From assembly GCA_017619615.1 (NCBI GenBank), contig JAFZRY010000025.1:1-64000 (forward strand): a DNA stretch of 64,000 nt. The letters are read 5' to 3'. The notes beneath the pieces were generated by a model, which searched no databases, was not told the origin of the DNA, and saw nothing but the letters and a program-made list of their open reading frames with translations. The position numbers and the translations under genes were made by a program. Positions within the stretch are counted from its first letter, which is position 1. Each line of letters starts with the position of its first letter. Positions 47,835 through 56,587 of the stretch are shown here, piece after piece. This stretch comes from Lachnospiraceae bacterium (GTDB lineage Bacteria; Bacillota; Clostridia; Lachnospirales; Lachnospiraceae).

Positions 47835-50800
47835 TCATCTCTTGAAGTATTTCATCGCGGCTTCGAAGAGCTTCAGGTCGTATTCGCCGGGGACGTTTTT
47901 GTAGAGGTGGCGGCCGGTGCGCTCGCTGTGGCCCATCTTGCCGAGGATGCGGCCGTCCGGGGAGGTGAGGCCTTCGACGGCGAGGAGGGAGCCGTTCGGG
48001 TTGAACGCGATGTCGCGGCTGGGGAGGCCGGCATCGTCCACATAGCGGGTAGCGATCTGGTCGCCGTGCACGAGCTGCTCCAGCATGGCGTCCGGCGCGG
48101 TGAAGCGGCCTTCGCCGTGGGAGACCGGGACCGTGACGATGTCGCCCGGCTGCATCAGCGAGAGCCAGGGCGAGCGGACGGATTCGACGCGCGTGCGCAC
48201 GAGCCGGGACTGGTGGCGGCCGATGCTGTTGAAGGTCAGGGTCGGGAAATCCTCCTCCGCGTCCAGGATGCGGCCGGCGTGGATCAGGCCGAGCTTGATC
48301 AGCGCCTGGAAGCCGTTGCAGATGCCCAGGATCAGGCCGCCGCGGCGGTCCATCAGGTCCATGACGCCCTCTTTCACCGCTTCATTGCGGAAGAACGCCG
48401 TAATGAACTTCGCGCTGCCTTCCGGCTCGTCGCCGCCCGAAAAACCGCCGGGGATGAAGATCCCCTGCGCCTCTTTCATCGCCTCCGCGAACTCTTCCAC
48501 CGAGCCCGCGATCTCCTGCGCGCTCCGGTTGCGGATCACCATCACCCGTGCCTTCATGCCCGCCTTTTCCACCGCGCGCGCGGAATCGAACTCGCAGTTC
48601 GTGCCCGGGAACACCGGGATCAGGAAGGACGGCGCGGCGTTCGGATGCAGGATCTGACAGGGGGACGGTTCCTTTGTCAGATTTTCCGCGGCGGCGGGAG
48701 CGGGCAGGGGCTGCACCGCCGTTTTCGGGGCGGGCGGAACATCGTTCAGCTTGTAGACGGGCTCCAGGCGGGCTTCGTAAAGAGTCTGAAGTTCCGTGAG
48801 GGAAACGCGGTCGTTCCCGCGAATCAGGGCTTCGTCAGAGACGGTGCGGCCGAGTTCGCGGCCGAGCTGTATGGTACCGGTCATTTCCAGGAGGAAGGAG
48901 CCCCAGGCGGGAGCAAAGAGGTCTTCCGCGGGGACCGAAGCGTCGAATTCCGCGCCGATGCGGTTGCCGAGCGCCATTTTGAAGACGGCGTCCGCAATGC
49001 CGCCGCGGCCGAGTGCCCAGGCGGCGGCCGCTTTCTTTTCGCGCAGGAGTTTGGTGACCTGGGCGAAGATGATCTTCAGGCTGTCCGGGTCGGGCAGGCC
49101 GTTTTCGTCCCGTTCGGGGGCGAGCAGCACCAGGCGGTCGCCCGCTTCCTTGAATTCGGGGGAGGCGATCTGGCCCGTCTCTGCCGTGGTCACCGCGAAC
49201 GAGACCAGCGTGGGCGGGACGTGGATGTCCTCGAAGGACCCGCTCATGGAGTCCTTGCCGCCGATCGCGCCGTAGCCCAGGTCGAGCTGCGCCCGGAACG
49301 CGCCGAGCAGCGCCGACAGCGGCTTGCCCCAGCGGTCCGGGTCGTGGCCGAGTTTTTCAAAATATTCCTGGAAGCTCAGGTACACGTCGTCAAAGCCCGC
49401 GCCGGCCGCCACCAGTTTGGAGACGGATTCCACGACGGCCAGGTAGGCGCCGCGGTAAGGGTCGGACTCGGACAGGTACGGGTCGAAGCCGTAGGCCATC
49501 GCGGAACAGGTGTCGGTCTCGCCCTGCAGGACCGGGATCTTGTGGACCATGGCCTGGATGGGAGTCTTCTGGTACCGGCCGCCGAAGGGCATCAGGACCG
49601 TGGCGGCGCCGATCGTGGAGTCGAAGCGCTCGGAGAGGCCCTGGCGGGAACAGAAGGAGAGGTCGGAGACCATGGCGCGGAGGGAGGCGGCGAAATCTGA
49701 CACAGGAACCGTCCCCCTGTCAGATGCCGGCTTCGCCACGTGGGCGGCGGCTTCTTTGGGGGCGCCGTTGGAGTTCAGGAATTCGCGGCTGACGTCGACG
49801 ATGCGGGCGCCGTTCCAGGTCATGACGAGGCGCGGTTCTTTGGTGACGCGCGCGACGGGGACGGCGGAGAGGTTTTCCTGCGCGGCGAGGGCGAGGAAAT
49901 GGGTGAGGTCGGACGGGTCCACGACGACGGCCATGCGCTCCTGGGATTCGGAGATAGCGAGTTCCGTGCCGTCCAGGCCTTCGTATTTCTTGGGGACTTT
50001 GTCCAGGTCGATGGCGAGGCCGTCCGCCAGTTCGCCGATGGCGACGGAGACGCCGCCCGCGCCGAAGTCGTTGCAGCGCTTGATCAGGCGGGTCGCTTCG
50101 GGGTTGCGGAAGAGGCGCTGGAGCTTGCGTTCCTCAGGGGCGTTGCCCTTCTGGACTTCCGCGCCGCAGGTCTCTACGGAGTGGGAGTCGTGGGCCTTGG
50201 AGGAGCCCGTGGCGCCGCCGATGCCGTCGCGCCCGGTGGCGCCGCCCAGCAGGATCACCACGTCGCCGGGGACGGGCCGCTCGCGCCGCACGTTCTCCGC
50301 GGGCGCCGCCGCGATCACCGCGCCGATCTCCATGCGCTTGGCCGCATAGCCGGGGTGGTACAGTTCGTCCACGAGGCCCGTGGCCAGGCCGATCTGGTTG
50401 CCGTAGGACGAATAGCCCGCGGCCGCGCCGGTCACGATGCTGCGCTGCGGCAGTTTGCCCGGGATCGTCTCACTCAGCGGGACGGTCGGGTCCGCCGCGC
50501 CGGTCACGCGCATCGCGCCGTATACGTAAGCCCGGCCGGACAGCGGGTCGCGGATGGCCCCGCCGATGCAGGTTGCGGCGCCGCCGAACGGCTCGATCTC
50601 CGTCGGGTGATTGTGCGTTTCATTCTTGAAGAGCAGCAGCCAGGGCTCCTGCTTCCCGTCCACCCGCACGTCCATTTTCACGGTGCAGGCGTTGATCTCC
50701 TCGGATTCGTCCAGCTTGTCCAGCCGGCCCTGGCGCTTCAGTTCCTTCACAGCGACGGTGGCCAGGTCCATCAGGCAGACCGGCTTTTTCACCTTCAGTT

Positions 50801-51560
50801 CCTTGCGCAGCGCGAGATATTCTTCGTAGGTCTTCTGCACGCGCGGGTCGTCAAAGGTGACGTCGGTGAGTTCCGTGAGGAAGGTGGTGTGGCGGCAGTG
50901 ATCGGACCAGTAGGTGTCGATCATGCGGATCTCCGTGATGGTGGGATCGCGCCGTTCTTTCTTAAAATAGGTCTGGCAGAAGGCGATGTCCTTCTCGTCC
51001 ATCGCAAGGCCGTAGCGACGGATGAAGGCGGCCAGGCCGTCTTTGTCCAGGTCGCGGAAGCCGGTCAGCACGGCGACTTTGTCCGGGGCGTCGTACTGCA
51101 TTTTCAGGGTCTCCGGCTTTTCGAGCGACGCTTCGCGGGCCTCGACGGGGTTGATCACGTGCTTTTTGAAGGCGGCCAGTTCCGCTTCGCCGATCTCCCC
51201 GTACAGGGCGTAGACGCGGGCCGACGCCACCGCCGGCCGGTCGCCCCGGGAGATGATCTGGATGCACTGGGCCGCGGAATCCGCCCGCTGGTCAAACTGT
51301 CCGGGCAGGAATTCCACCGCGAACACGGCGGCGCCGGCCAGGTCCGGCTCTTCGTACACAAAGTCCACCGAAGGGTCGGAAAACACATTCCGCACGGCGT
51401 TTTCAAACAGCGCCGGCGACACGTCCTCCACGTCGTAGCGGTTCAGGAGCCGCAGGCGGGTCACGCCGGACAGGCCCAGCAGGTCGCGGGCCTCCTGCAG
51501 CAGTTCGCGGGCGGCAAAATCATTGCCGGGCTTTTTTTCGACGAAAATACGGTAAACCAT
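47835..51560 (-). CDS. purL: Phosphoribosylformylglycinamidine synthase, single chain
   Basis: A 1241-residue FGAM synthase, the clostridial long type that joins the PurS-like, PurL and PurQ parts. The ATPase core has HNHPTEIEPFGGAATCIGG and GGKDSMSGSF. The C-terminal glutaminase has PGTNCEFDSA, the nucleophile cysteine in LGICNGFQAL and the histidine in PVSHGEGRF. Two short linkers, around residues 610-625 and 960-975, are encoded by inserted palindromic repeats: peptides ASDRGTVPVSDF and NLTKEPSPCQIL. Both keep the reading frame. It is the last gene of the operon and converts FGAR to FGAM. Confidence 0.97.
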   Translation of the reverse strand: MVYRIFVEKKPGNDFAARELLQEARDLLGLSGVTRLRLLNRYDVEDVSPALFENAVRNVFSDPSVDFVYEEPDLAGAAVFAVEFLPGQFDQRADSAAQCIQIISRGDRPAVASARVYALYGEIGEAELAAFKKHVINPVEAREASLEKPETLKMQYDAPDKVAVLTGFRDLDKDGLAAFIRRYGLAMDEKDIAFCQTYFKKERRDPTITEIRMIDTYWSDHCRHTTFLTELTDVTFDDPRVQKTYEEYLALRKELKVKKPVCLMDLATVAVKELKRQGRLDKLDESEEINACTVKMDVRVDGKQEPWLLLFKNETHNHPTEIEPFGGAATCIGGAIRDPLSGRAYVYGAMRVTGAADPTVPLSETIPGKLPQRSIVTGAAAGYSSYGNQIGLATGLVDELYHPGYAAKRMEIGAVIAAAPAENVRRERPVPGDVVILLGGATGRDGIGGATGSSKAHDSHSVETCGAEVQKGNAPEERKLQRLFRNPEATRLIKRCNDFGAGGVSVAIGELADGLAIDLDKVPKKYEGLDGTELAISESQERMAVVVDPSDLTHFLALAAQENLSAVPVARVTKEPRLVMTWNGARIVDVSREFLNSNGAPKEAAAHVAKPASDRGTVPVSDFAASLRAMVSDLSFCSRQGLSERFDSTIGAATVLMPFGGRYQKTPIQAMVHKIPVLQGETDTCSAMAYGFDPYLSESDPYRGAYLAVVESVSKLVAAGAGFDDVYLSFQEYFEKLGHDPDRWGKPLSALLGAFRAQLDLGYGAIGGKDSMSGSFEDIHVPPTLVSFAVTTAETGQIASPEFKEAGDRLVLLAPERDENGLPDPDSLKIIFAQVTKLLREKKAAAAWALGRGGIADAVFKMALGNRIGAEFDASVPAEDLFAPAWGSFLLEMTGTIQLGRELGRTVSDEALIRGNDRVSLTELQTLYEARLEPVYKLNDVPPAPKTAVQPLPAPAAAENLTKEPSPCQILHPNAAPSFLIPVFPGTNCEFDSARAVEKAGMKARVMVIRNRSAQEIAGSVEEFAEAMKEAQGIFIPGGFSGGDEPEGSAKFITAFFRNEAVKEGVMDLMDRRGGLILGICNGFQALIKLGLIHAGRILDAEEDFPTLTFNSIGRHQSRLVRTRVESVRSPWLSLMQPGDIVTVPVSHGEGRFTAPDAMLEQLVHGDQIATRYVDDAGLPSRDIAFNPNGSLLAVEGLTSPDGRILGKMGHSERTGRHLYKNVPGEYDLKLFEAAMKYFKR
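48652..48682. repeat. CTGACA/TGTCAG repeat inside purL, copy A
   Basis: ATCTGACA, GGGGGACGGTTCCTT and TGTCAGAT, 31 bases. It encodes part of the linker before the PurQ-like glutaminase domain. Confidence 0.92.
49695..49725. repeat. CTGACA/TGTCAG repeat inside purL, copy B
   Basis: The same 31-base element in the opposite orientation, with one base difference (CCTG for CCTT). It encodes ASDRGTVPVSDF between two ATPase-core segments. Confidence 0.92.
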
Positions 51561-51625
51561 GGGGTATCCTTTCCAGTCAAAGGTTTTATCGGACAGGCCG
51601 CCGGCACAACGGCCCCTGCGGTTAT

Positions 51626-52891
51626 TTACAATACTTCCAGGGCGCGGTGGCCGATGTCACGGCGGCAGAAAGCATTGTCAAAATGGATCCGGTCCACGGC
51701 GGCATAGGCCTCCTGCAGGGCGGTCTTCAGGTCCGCCGCCTGCGCGGTCACGCCCAGGACGCGGCCGCCGCTCGTGACGAGCACGCCGTCCTTCCGGGCG
51801 GCGCCGGCCACGTAAACGCGGTCCAGCAGATCCTCCGGGATCGTGATGGGGAATCCTTTCTTATAAGAGAGCGGGTAGCCCTCGGAGGCCATGATGACGC
51901 AGGCCGCCGCGCCCGGTTTCAGGCGCAGGGGCAGCTGCTCCGCCAGTTTTCCGGCGCGGACCGCCAGCATCAGGGTGAGCAGGTCGCTCCCCAGAAGGGG
52001 CAGGACCACCTGGGTCTCCGGGTCGCCGAAGCGGCAGTTGTACTCGATCACCTTGGGGCCGTCCGGCGTCAGCATCAGGCCGAAATACAGGCAGCCCTGA
52101 AAAGGCCGGCCCTCCGCTTCCATCGCACGGATCGTGGGCAGGAAGATCTTTTCCATACACTCCGCGGCCACGGCATCCGTATAGAACGGATTCGGCGCGA
52201 TCGTTCCCATGCCGCCGGTGTTGGGGCCTCTGTCCCCGTCCCAGGCGGCCTTGTGGTCCATGGAGGAACTCATCGGCGCGACGGTTTTGCCGTCTGTCAG
52301 GGCCAGCACGGAGATCTCCGGGCCGGTCAGGAACTCCTCGATCACGAGTTTTTCGCCGCTTTTGCCGAACTTCTTCTCTTCCATCGCGGCGCGTACGGCG
52401 TTCTCCGCCTCCTGCCGGGTCTGCGCGATCACCACGCCCTTGCCCAGCGCGAGGCCGTCCGCCTTGACCACCACGGGCAGCGGCGCCTGCGCCACATAGG
52501 CCAGCGCCTGCTTCACGTCCGTGAACGTTTCGTACGCAGCCGTCGGGATGCCGTATTTCTTCATCAGGTCCTTGGAGAACGCCTTGCTGCCTTCGATAAT
52601 GGCCGCATTCGCCCGGGGCCCGAAGCAGGGGATCCCCGCCTCTTCCAGCGCGTCCACCGCGCCGAGCACCAGCGGGTCGTCCGGCGCCACGACCGCGAAA
52701 TCGATGTCATGCTCCCGCGCGAACGCCACCTGGGCCGGAATATCCGTCGCGCCGATATTCACGCATTCCGCGTCCCGCGCGATGCCGCCGTTCCCGGGCA
52801 GCGCCCAGATCTTCTTTGCCAGCGGGTTCTCTTTCAGTTTGCGGATAATGGCGTGCTCGCGGCCGCCTCCGCCGATCACCATGATCTTCAT
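51626..52891 (-). CDS. purD: Phosphoribosylamine-glycine ligase
   Basis: A 421-residue ATP-grasp enzyme that joins glycine to phosphoribosylamine. It starts MKIMVIGGGGREHAI; PVVVKADGLALGKGV and EYNCRFGDPETQ are the ATP and metal motifs. The ATG at 52891 has GGGAGAATG upstream; a 6-residue longer frame would cover that site. It follows the 72-residue cysteine-rich gene and precedes purL (65-base gap). Confidence 0.97.
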   Translation of the reverse strand: MKIMVIGGGGREHAIIRKLKENPLAKKIWALPGNGGIARDAECVNIGATDIPAQVAFAREHDIDFAVVAPDDPLVLGAVDALEEAGIPCFGPRANAAIIEGSKAFSKDLMKKYGIPTAAYETFTDVKQALAYVAQAPLPVVVKADGLALGKGVVIAQTRQEAENAVRAAMEEKKFGKSGEKLVIEEFLTGPEISVLALTDGKTVAPMSSSMDHKAAWDGDRGPNTGGMGTIAPNPFYTDAVAAECMEKIFLPTIRAMEAEGRPFQGCLYFGLMLTPDGPKVIEYNCRFGDPETQVVLPLLGSDLLTLMLAVRAGKLAEQLPLRLKPGAAACVIMASEGYPLSYKKGFPITIPEDLLDRVYVAGAARKDGVLVTSGGRVLGVTAQAADLKTALQEAYAAVDRIHFDNAFCRRDIGHRALEVL

Positions 52892-52921
52892 GTCATTCTC
52901 CCGAAGCACAGTCCTGCTGTT

Positions 52922-53140
52922 TCATTCGTGCAAAACGCTCCACTTTACCCAGCAGTGGCAAAAACTGTCCGCCCGGCGGTCGGTATGATTGAAATACGCG
53001 CTGCTGCGGTTGTAGCAGCGGCCCGTATCGCTGAGATCGTCCACTTCCGCCCGGTGGCAGTAGCGGTCCGTCGTATGGCGGGAACCGCCCCAGTATTCGC
53101 AGGTCACACAGTATTTTCTGGAAGGGGTAAACTGGTTCAT
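52922..53140 (-). CDS. 72-residue cysteine-rich protein in the purine operon
   Basis: A small protein that I do not recognise to a named family. It has cysteines at CVTCEYWGG, RYCHRAEVDD, GRCYNRSS and FCHCW, seven in total, with tryptophan next to two of them. A zinc or iron-sulfur site is plausible. It begins MNQFTPSRKYC and lies 14 bases after purH and 30 before purD, so it is co-transcribed with the purine genes. Similar short CxxCxYWGG proteins occur in other bacteria from memory, without known function. Confidence 0.65.
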   Translation of the reverse strand: MNQFTPSRKYCVTCEYWGGSRHTTDRYCHRAEVDDLSDTGRCYNRSSAYFNHTDRRADSFCHCWVKWSVLHE

Positions 53141-53154
53141 GACGCCCTCCCGGA

Positions 53155-54339
53155 TCAGTGATGGAACAGGCGCATGCCCGTGAACGCCATCACCATGTCA
53201 TATTTGTCGCAGGCTTCGATGACCGCATCGTCGCGGATGGAGCCGCCGGGCTCCGCCACGTAGGACACGCCGGACAGTTTGCCGCGCTCGATGGAATCGC
53301 TGAAGGGGAAGAACGCGTCGGAGCCCAGCGCCACGCCGGTCTTCGTATCCAGGAACGCGCGCTTGTCCGCCTGCGTCAGCGGTTCGGGGCGCTCGGTGAA
53401 GTACTTCTGCCAGATGCCCTCGGCGCAGACGTCCTCTTCGTTCTGGTTGATATAGCCGTCGATCACGTTGTCACGCTCGGGACGGCCCAGCTCCGGCTTA
53501 AACGGCAGGCCGAGCACCTTCGGGCTCTGGCGCAGCCACCACGTATCCGCCTTGCCGCCCGCCAGCCGCGTGCAGTGGATGCGGGACTGCTGGCCGGCGC
53601 CGACACCGATGGCCTGGCCGTCCACCGCGAAGCACACGGAATTGGACTGCGTATACTTCAGCGTGATCAGCGACACGATCAGGTCGCGCGCCGCGCTGTC
53701 GGGCAGGTCCTTATTCTTCGTCACGATATTGTTCAGCAGCTCGCGGTCGATCTTAAAATTATTGCGTCCCTGCTCGAACGTCACGCCGAAGACCTGCTTG
53801 ATCTCCTTCTCCGCGGGCACGTAATCCGGATCGATGGCGATCACGTTGTAGCCGCCTTTTCGCTTCGTCTTCAGGATCTCCAGCGCCTCGTCCGTGTATC
53901 CGGGGGCGATCACGCCGTCGGACACTTCGCGCTTGATCAGGCTCGCCGTCACGGCGTCGCACACATCCGAAAGCGCGACGAAATCGCCGAACGAGCAGAG
54001 CCGGTCCGTCCCACGGGCGCGGGCATACGCGCACGCCAGCGGCGACTCATCCAGCCCGGGCACGTCGTCCACAAAACACGCCTTCTTCAGCTCCGGCGAC
54101 AGCGGCAGCGCCACCGCCGCGGAAGTCGGCGACACATGCTTGAACGACGTCGCGGCCGGCAGCCCCAGCGCCGCCTTCAGTTCCTTCACCAGCTGCCACG
54201 CGTTGAACGCGTCCAGCAGATTGATATACCCCGGCCGTCCGTTCAGCACGGTGATCGGCAGGTCGGACCCGTCCGCCATAAAAATGCGGGCCGGCTTCTG
54301 ATTCGGGTTGCATCCGTATTTCAGTTCGAGTTCGTTCAT
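53155..54339 (-). CDS. purH: AICAR transformylase, stand-alone form
   Basis: A 394-residue enzyme that formylates AICAR (ZMP) using 10-formyl-THF. It contains only the transformylase part of PurH, with FKHVSPTSAAVALPL, SNSVCFAVDGQAIGVGAGQQSR (in overlapping parts) and a terminal AFTGMRLFHH. The N-terminal IMP cyclohydrolase (MGS-like) domain of normal 510-residue PurH is missing. A PurO-type cyclohydrolase is encoded immediately upstream, which replaces that activity. Its substrate ZMP is the ligand of the riboswitch at the head of the operon. Confidence 0.93.
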   Translation of the reverse strand: MNELELKYGCNPNQKPARIFMADGSDLPITVLNGRPGYINLLDAFNAWQLVKELKAALGLPAATSFKHVSPTSAAVALPLSPELKKACFVDDVPGLDESPLACAYARARGTDRLCSFGDFVALSDVCDAVTASLIKREVSDGVIAPGYTDEALEILKTKRKGGYNVIAIDPDYVPAEKEIKQVFGVTFEQGRNNFKIDRELLNNIVTKNKDLPDSAARDLIVSLITLKYTQSNSVCFAVDGQAIGVGAGQQSRIHCTRLAGGKADTWWLRQSPKVLGLPFKPELGRPERDNVIDGYINQNEEDVCAEGIWQKYFTERPEPLTQADKRAFLDTKTGVALGSDAFFPFSDSIERGKLSGVSYVAEPGGSIRDDAVIEACDKYDMVMAFTGMRLFHH

Positions 54340-54371
54340 GATGACATCCTTTCATGATATGTATTGAGCGA

Positions 54372-54435
54372 CCGGGCTGACAATACTTTTCGATGCCCCT
54401 TTCACGGGGTGAGAAAAGTTTTCGTCGGATCCGGG
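54372..54435. repeat. Structured hairpin element A (between purO and purH)
   Basis: A long imperfect stem: outer CTGAC/GTCGG, inner ACTTTTC/GAAAAGT, terminal CCCC-TTTCAC-GGGG. It matches element B at 55320-55373 with compensating changes. Confidence 0.7.
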
Positions 54436-54468
54436 AGCGGCGTCAGCCGTCTATACACCCCCGCCGCA

Positions 54469-55188
54469 TCACACGTTCTTATTGTACAGCCGGTCCTTCG
54501 ACCGCCCGTTCTTTACGTTCACGCTGACGACGTACAGCGAGATCTTATTGTTCGCGTCCAGCGAATTCCATAGCGTATCGCACCACGCGTCAAAATCATC
54601 CTCCATCGCCACGCGCTCCGGCTCGCCCTGGAAAGCGGGCAGCGGATTGCCGTCGCAGACGTAGGTGTGCAGGAAATGACCCAGGCCCGGAATGCCCGGA
54701 TACGCGAAATGATAGCGGGCGCAGGCGCTTCCGGCCTCATCCGCGCTCTTTAAGATGCTCATCTCGTAATTGAAATTCCGTGGCTCGAAATTCAGCACCG
54801 CGCTGATGCGGGGCGTAAAATTCGGCCCGTCCGGCTCGAACTCGCGGCCCGTCAGCGACTCCGCGAAGCCCTTGCCCGCCAGGAACCCGTCACGCACCGT
54901 ATCCGTCTGGTCCCCGTTCGTCACGATCAGGTGATTCTTAAACTGCCGCAGCGCCGCGTAAATAATCAGGCTCGGATCCACCACCTTCGACGGATCGAAC
55001 GGCTCCGTAAACACCGCCCCGTCCTTCTTCACGAAGATCCGGTTCCGCGAATTCACGCTCCGCCCCATGATAAAATACGCCGCCACCGCATTCTCTCCGT
55101 CCGGCGTCATCCCCACGATGATCCCCCGTCCGGGATACGTATTCCACACCAGCAGTTCCGTCAGCGACTTCTTGTCATAAATTCCCAT
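54469..55188 (-). CDS. purO: IMP cyclohydrolase, PurO type
   Basis: A 239-residue protein of the PurO family first known from archaea, an NTN-hydrolase-like fold unrelated to the PurH cyclohydrolase domain. It closes the ring of FAICAR to IMP. Recognised blocks are YPGRGIIVGMTPDGENAVAAY (in part), SVNSRNRIF and the late VNVKNGRSKDR. It lies between purN and purH, with hairpin elements on both sides. This supplies exactly the activity that the truncated PurH lacks. A gene-transfer origin is possible, although codon use looks like the neighbours. Confidence 0.88.
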   Translation of the reverse strand: MGIYDKKSLTELLVWNTYPGRGIIVGMTPDGENAVAAYFIMGRSVNSRNRIFVKKDGAVFTEPFDPSKVVDPSLIIYAALRQFKNHLIVTNGDQTDTVRDGFLAGKGFAESLTGREFEPDGPNFTPRISAVLNFEPRNFNYEMSILKSADEAGSACARYHFAYPGIPGLGHFLHTYVCDGNPLPAFQGEPERVAMEDDFDAWCDTLWNSLDANNKISLYVVSVNVKNGRSKDRLYNKNV

Positions 55189-55319
55189 GATACCCTCCTG
55201 TCTAAAGCAGTAATTGTATGATCAATGTCAGGTAATCTCTCATTCCGCGCCTGCCTGCGGTCCCCGGTGGGGAAGCCGCCCGTTTGTGGAAAAGCGGGCC
55301 CGGAGGACGACGAGCTCAG

Positions 55320-55373
55320 CCGGACAAAACTTTCGAAAGCCCCTTTTGCGGGGCTGAGAAAGTTTTAGTCCGG
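55320..55373. repeat. Structured hairpin element B (purN end)
   Basis: CCGGAC/GTCCGG outer arms, AAAACTTTC/GAAAGTTTT and GCCCC-TTTTGC-GGGGC. It overlaps the last codons and stop of purN and ends in the purN-purO gap. Confidence 0.75.
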
Positions 55374-55997
55374 ATGAGCGGGGCTCTCAGTAGTGGAGAG
55401 GTCTTTTGCCACAAGTTCCAGGGCGGCGGGGAGCAGTTTCCACTCGGCCTGGCGCATCACCCTCTTCTGCAGCCTCTCCGCCGTATCCCCCTCTCTCACT
55501 CTCACCGCCTTCTGCGCAATGATCGGCCCCCCGTCCGCCACCTCATTCACAAAATGCACTGTCGCCCCCGTCACCTTGACGCCCCTTTCCAGCGCCGCCT
55601 CATGCACCTTCAGCCCGTAAAACCCTTCCCCGCAAAACGCCGGGATCAGGGCCGGATGCACATTAATGATGCGGTTCGGGTAGCGGCGGACGAACTTCGC
55701 GCTGAGGATCGACAGGAAGCCCGCGAGGACGATGACCTCGATTTTATACTCTTCCAGTTTCTGCAGCAGCGCCGCCTCGAACGCCTCCTGGCTCCCCAGC
55801 GCTTTCCGGCTCACGGCAAAAGCGGGAATGCCGGCCGCGGCCGCGCGCTCCAGCGCGAAGACGCCCTCTTTGGAGGACAGCACCAGGTCCAGGGACGCGT
55901 GGGGGATCTCCCCCCGGCGGGAGGCGTCGATGATGGCCTGCAGGTTGGTCCCGCCCCCGGAGACCAGGACGGCGGTACGGATGGTTTTCTCACTCAT
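55365..55997 (-). CDS. purN: Phosphoribosylglycinamide formyltransferase
   Basis: A 210-residue GAR transformylase using 10-formyl-THF. It shows AVLVSGGGTNLQAIID, the catalytic asparagine/histidine block INVHPALIP and the aspartate in HFVNEVADGGPI. The ATG at 55997 overlaps the stop of the formate-channel gene in ATGA. The last codons and the stop lie inside hairpin element B. It converts GAR to FGAR. Confidence 0.96.
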   Translation of the reverse strand: MSEKTIRTAVLVSGGGTNLQAIIDASRRGEIPHASLDLVLSSKEGVFALERAAAAGIPAFAVSRKALGSQEAFEAALLQKLEEYKIEVIVLAGFLSILSAKFVRRYPNRIINVHPALIPAFCGEGFYGLKVHEAALERGVKVTGATVHFVNEVADGGPIIAQKAVRVREGDTAERLQKRVMRQAEWKLLPAALELVAKDLSTTESPAHPD

Positions 55998-56587
55998 TTT
56001 TTCAGCCCCGCGTAAAACAGGATCCGGTCGAACAGCAGCGCACCGATCGAATTCCCCACCAGCACGATCAGCAGGAACAGCAGCGCTTTGCCCGAGAAAA
56101 GCCCGGCCGCCGCAAAATAGAAAATGTCCGCGATCGAGTGCTCGTATCCGCTCAGGATGAACACCGGGATGCCGATCACGATGCCCAGCACCGTCTTCTT
56201 GTCCCGGAACAGGTTCACCGCAATGTAGACCAGCATGCCGCAGAAAATCGCGCGGATCAGGGTCTCGCCCGCGGGCTGCTCCAGCTTGAACCCGCACAGT
56301 TCCCGGGCCGCGTCGGCCTTTAAGGACATAAGAGCGAGGCCGACCAGGACGGAGCCGATCACGTTTCCCAGCAGGCCGGAAAACAGTTCCGCCACAGCGC
56401 CTTTCTTCCGGTCGAACAGGTAGCCCACGCGGCCGGTATACAGGTTGGCGCCGTAAAAGCAGACCGCGAGCAGGCCGATGGTGAAACCCACGGCGCCGAC
56501 GACCTTGTCGCTCGTTGAGAGGAAAACGCCGCCGCCCAGGCTCACGAGGAGCCCGGCCAGGATGCCGGAAAAAACGTTCTTCAGCAT
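55994..56587 (-). CDS. Compact formate/nitrite transporter-family channel
   Basis: A 197-residue FNT-family protein with six membrane segments and very short loops; usual members have 250-290 residues. The key histidine motif is present as [13 protein letters not shown], and the first helix [18 protein letters not shown] matches the family. It overlaps purM by 7 bases and purN by 4, so it is a full member of the purine operon. Formate is the source of the formyl groups used by PurN and PurH, which gives a reason for its place. Direction and substrate are inference. Confidence 0.85.
   Translation of the reverse strand: MLKNVFSGILAGLLVSLGGGVFLSTSDKVVGAVGFTIGLLAVCFYGANLYTGRVGYLFDRKKGAVAELFSGLLGNVIGSVLVGLALMSLKADAARELCGFKLEQPAGETLIRAIFCGMLVYIAVNLFRDKKTVLGIVIGIPVFILSGYEHSIADIFYFAAAGLFSGKALLFLLIVLVGNSIGALLFDRILFYAGLKK

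Noticed and set aside
54372-55373. Calling the purO-flanking hairpins riboswitches
   Set aside because: They match each other rather than a known aptamer, lie inside the operon and at a stop codon, and lack a T run or a sequestered ribosome site.
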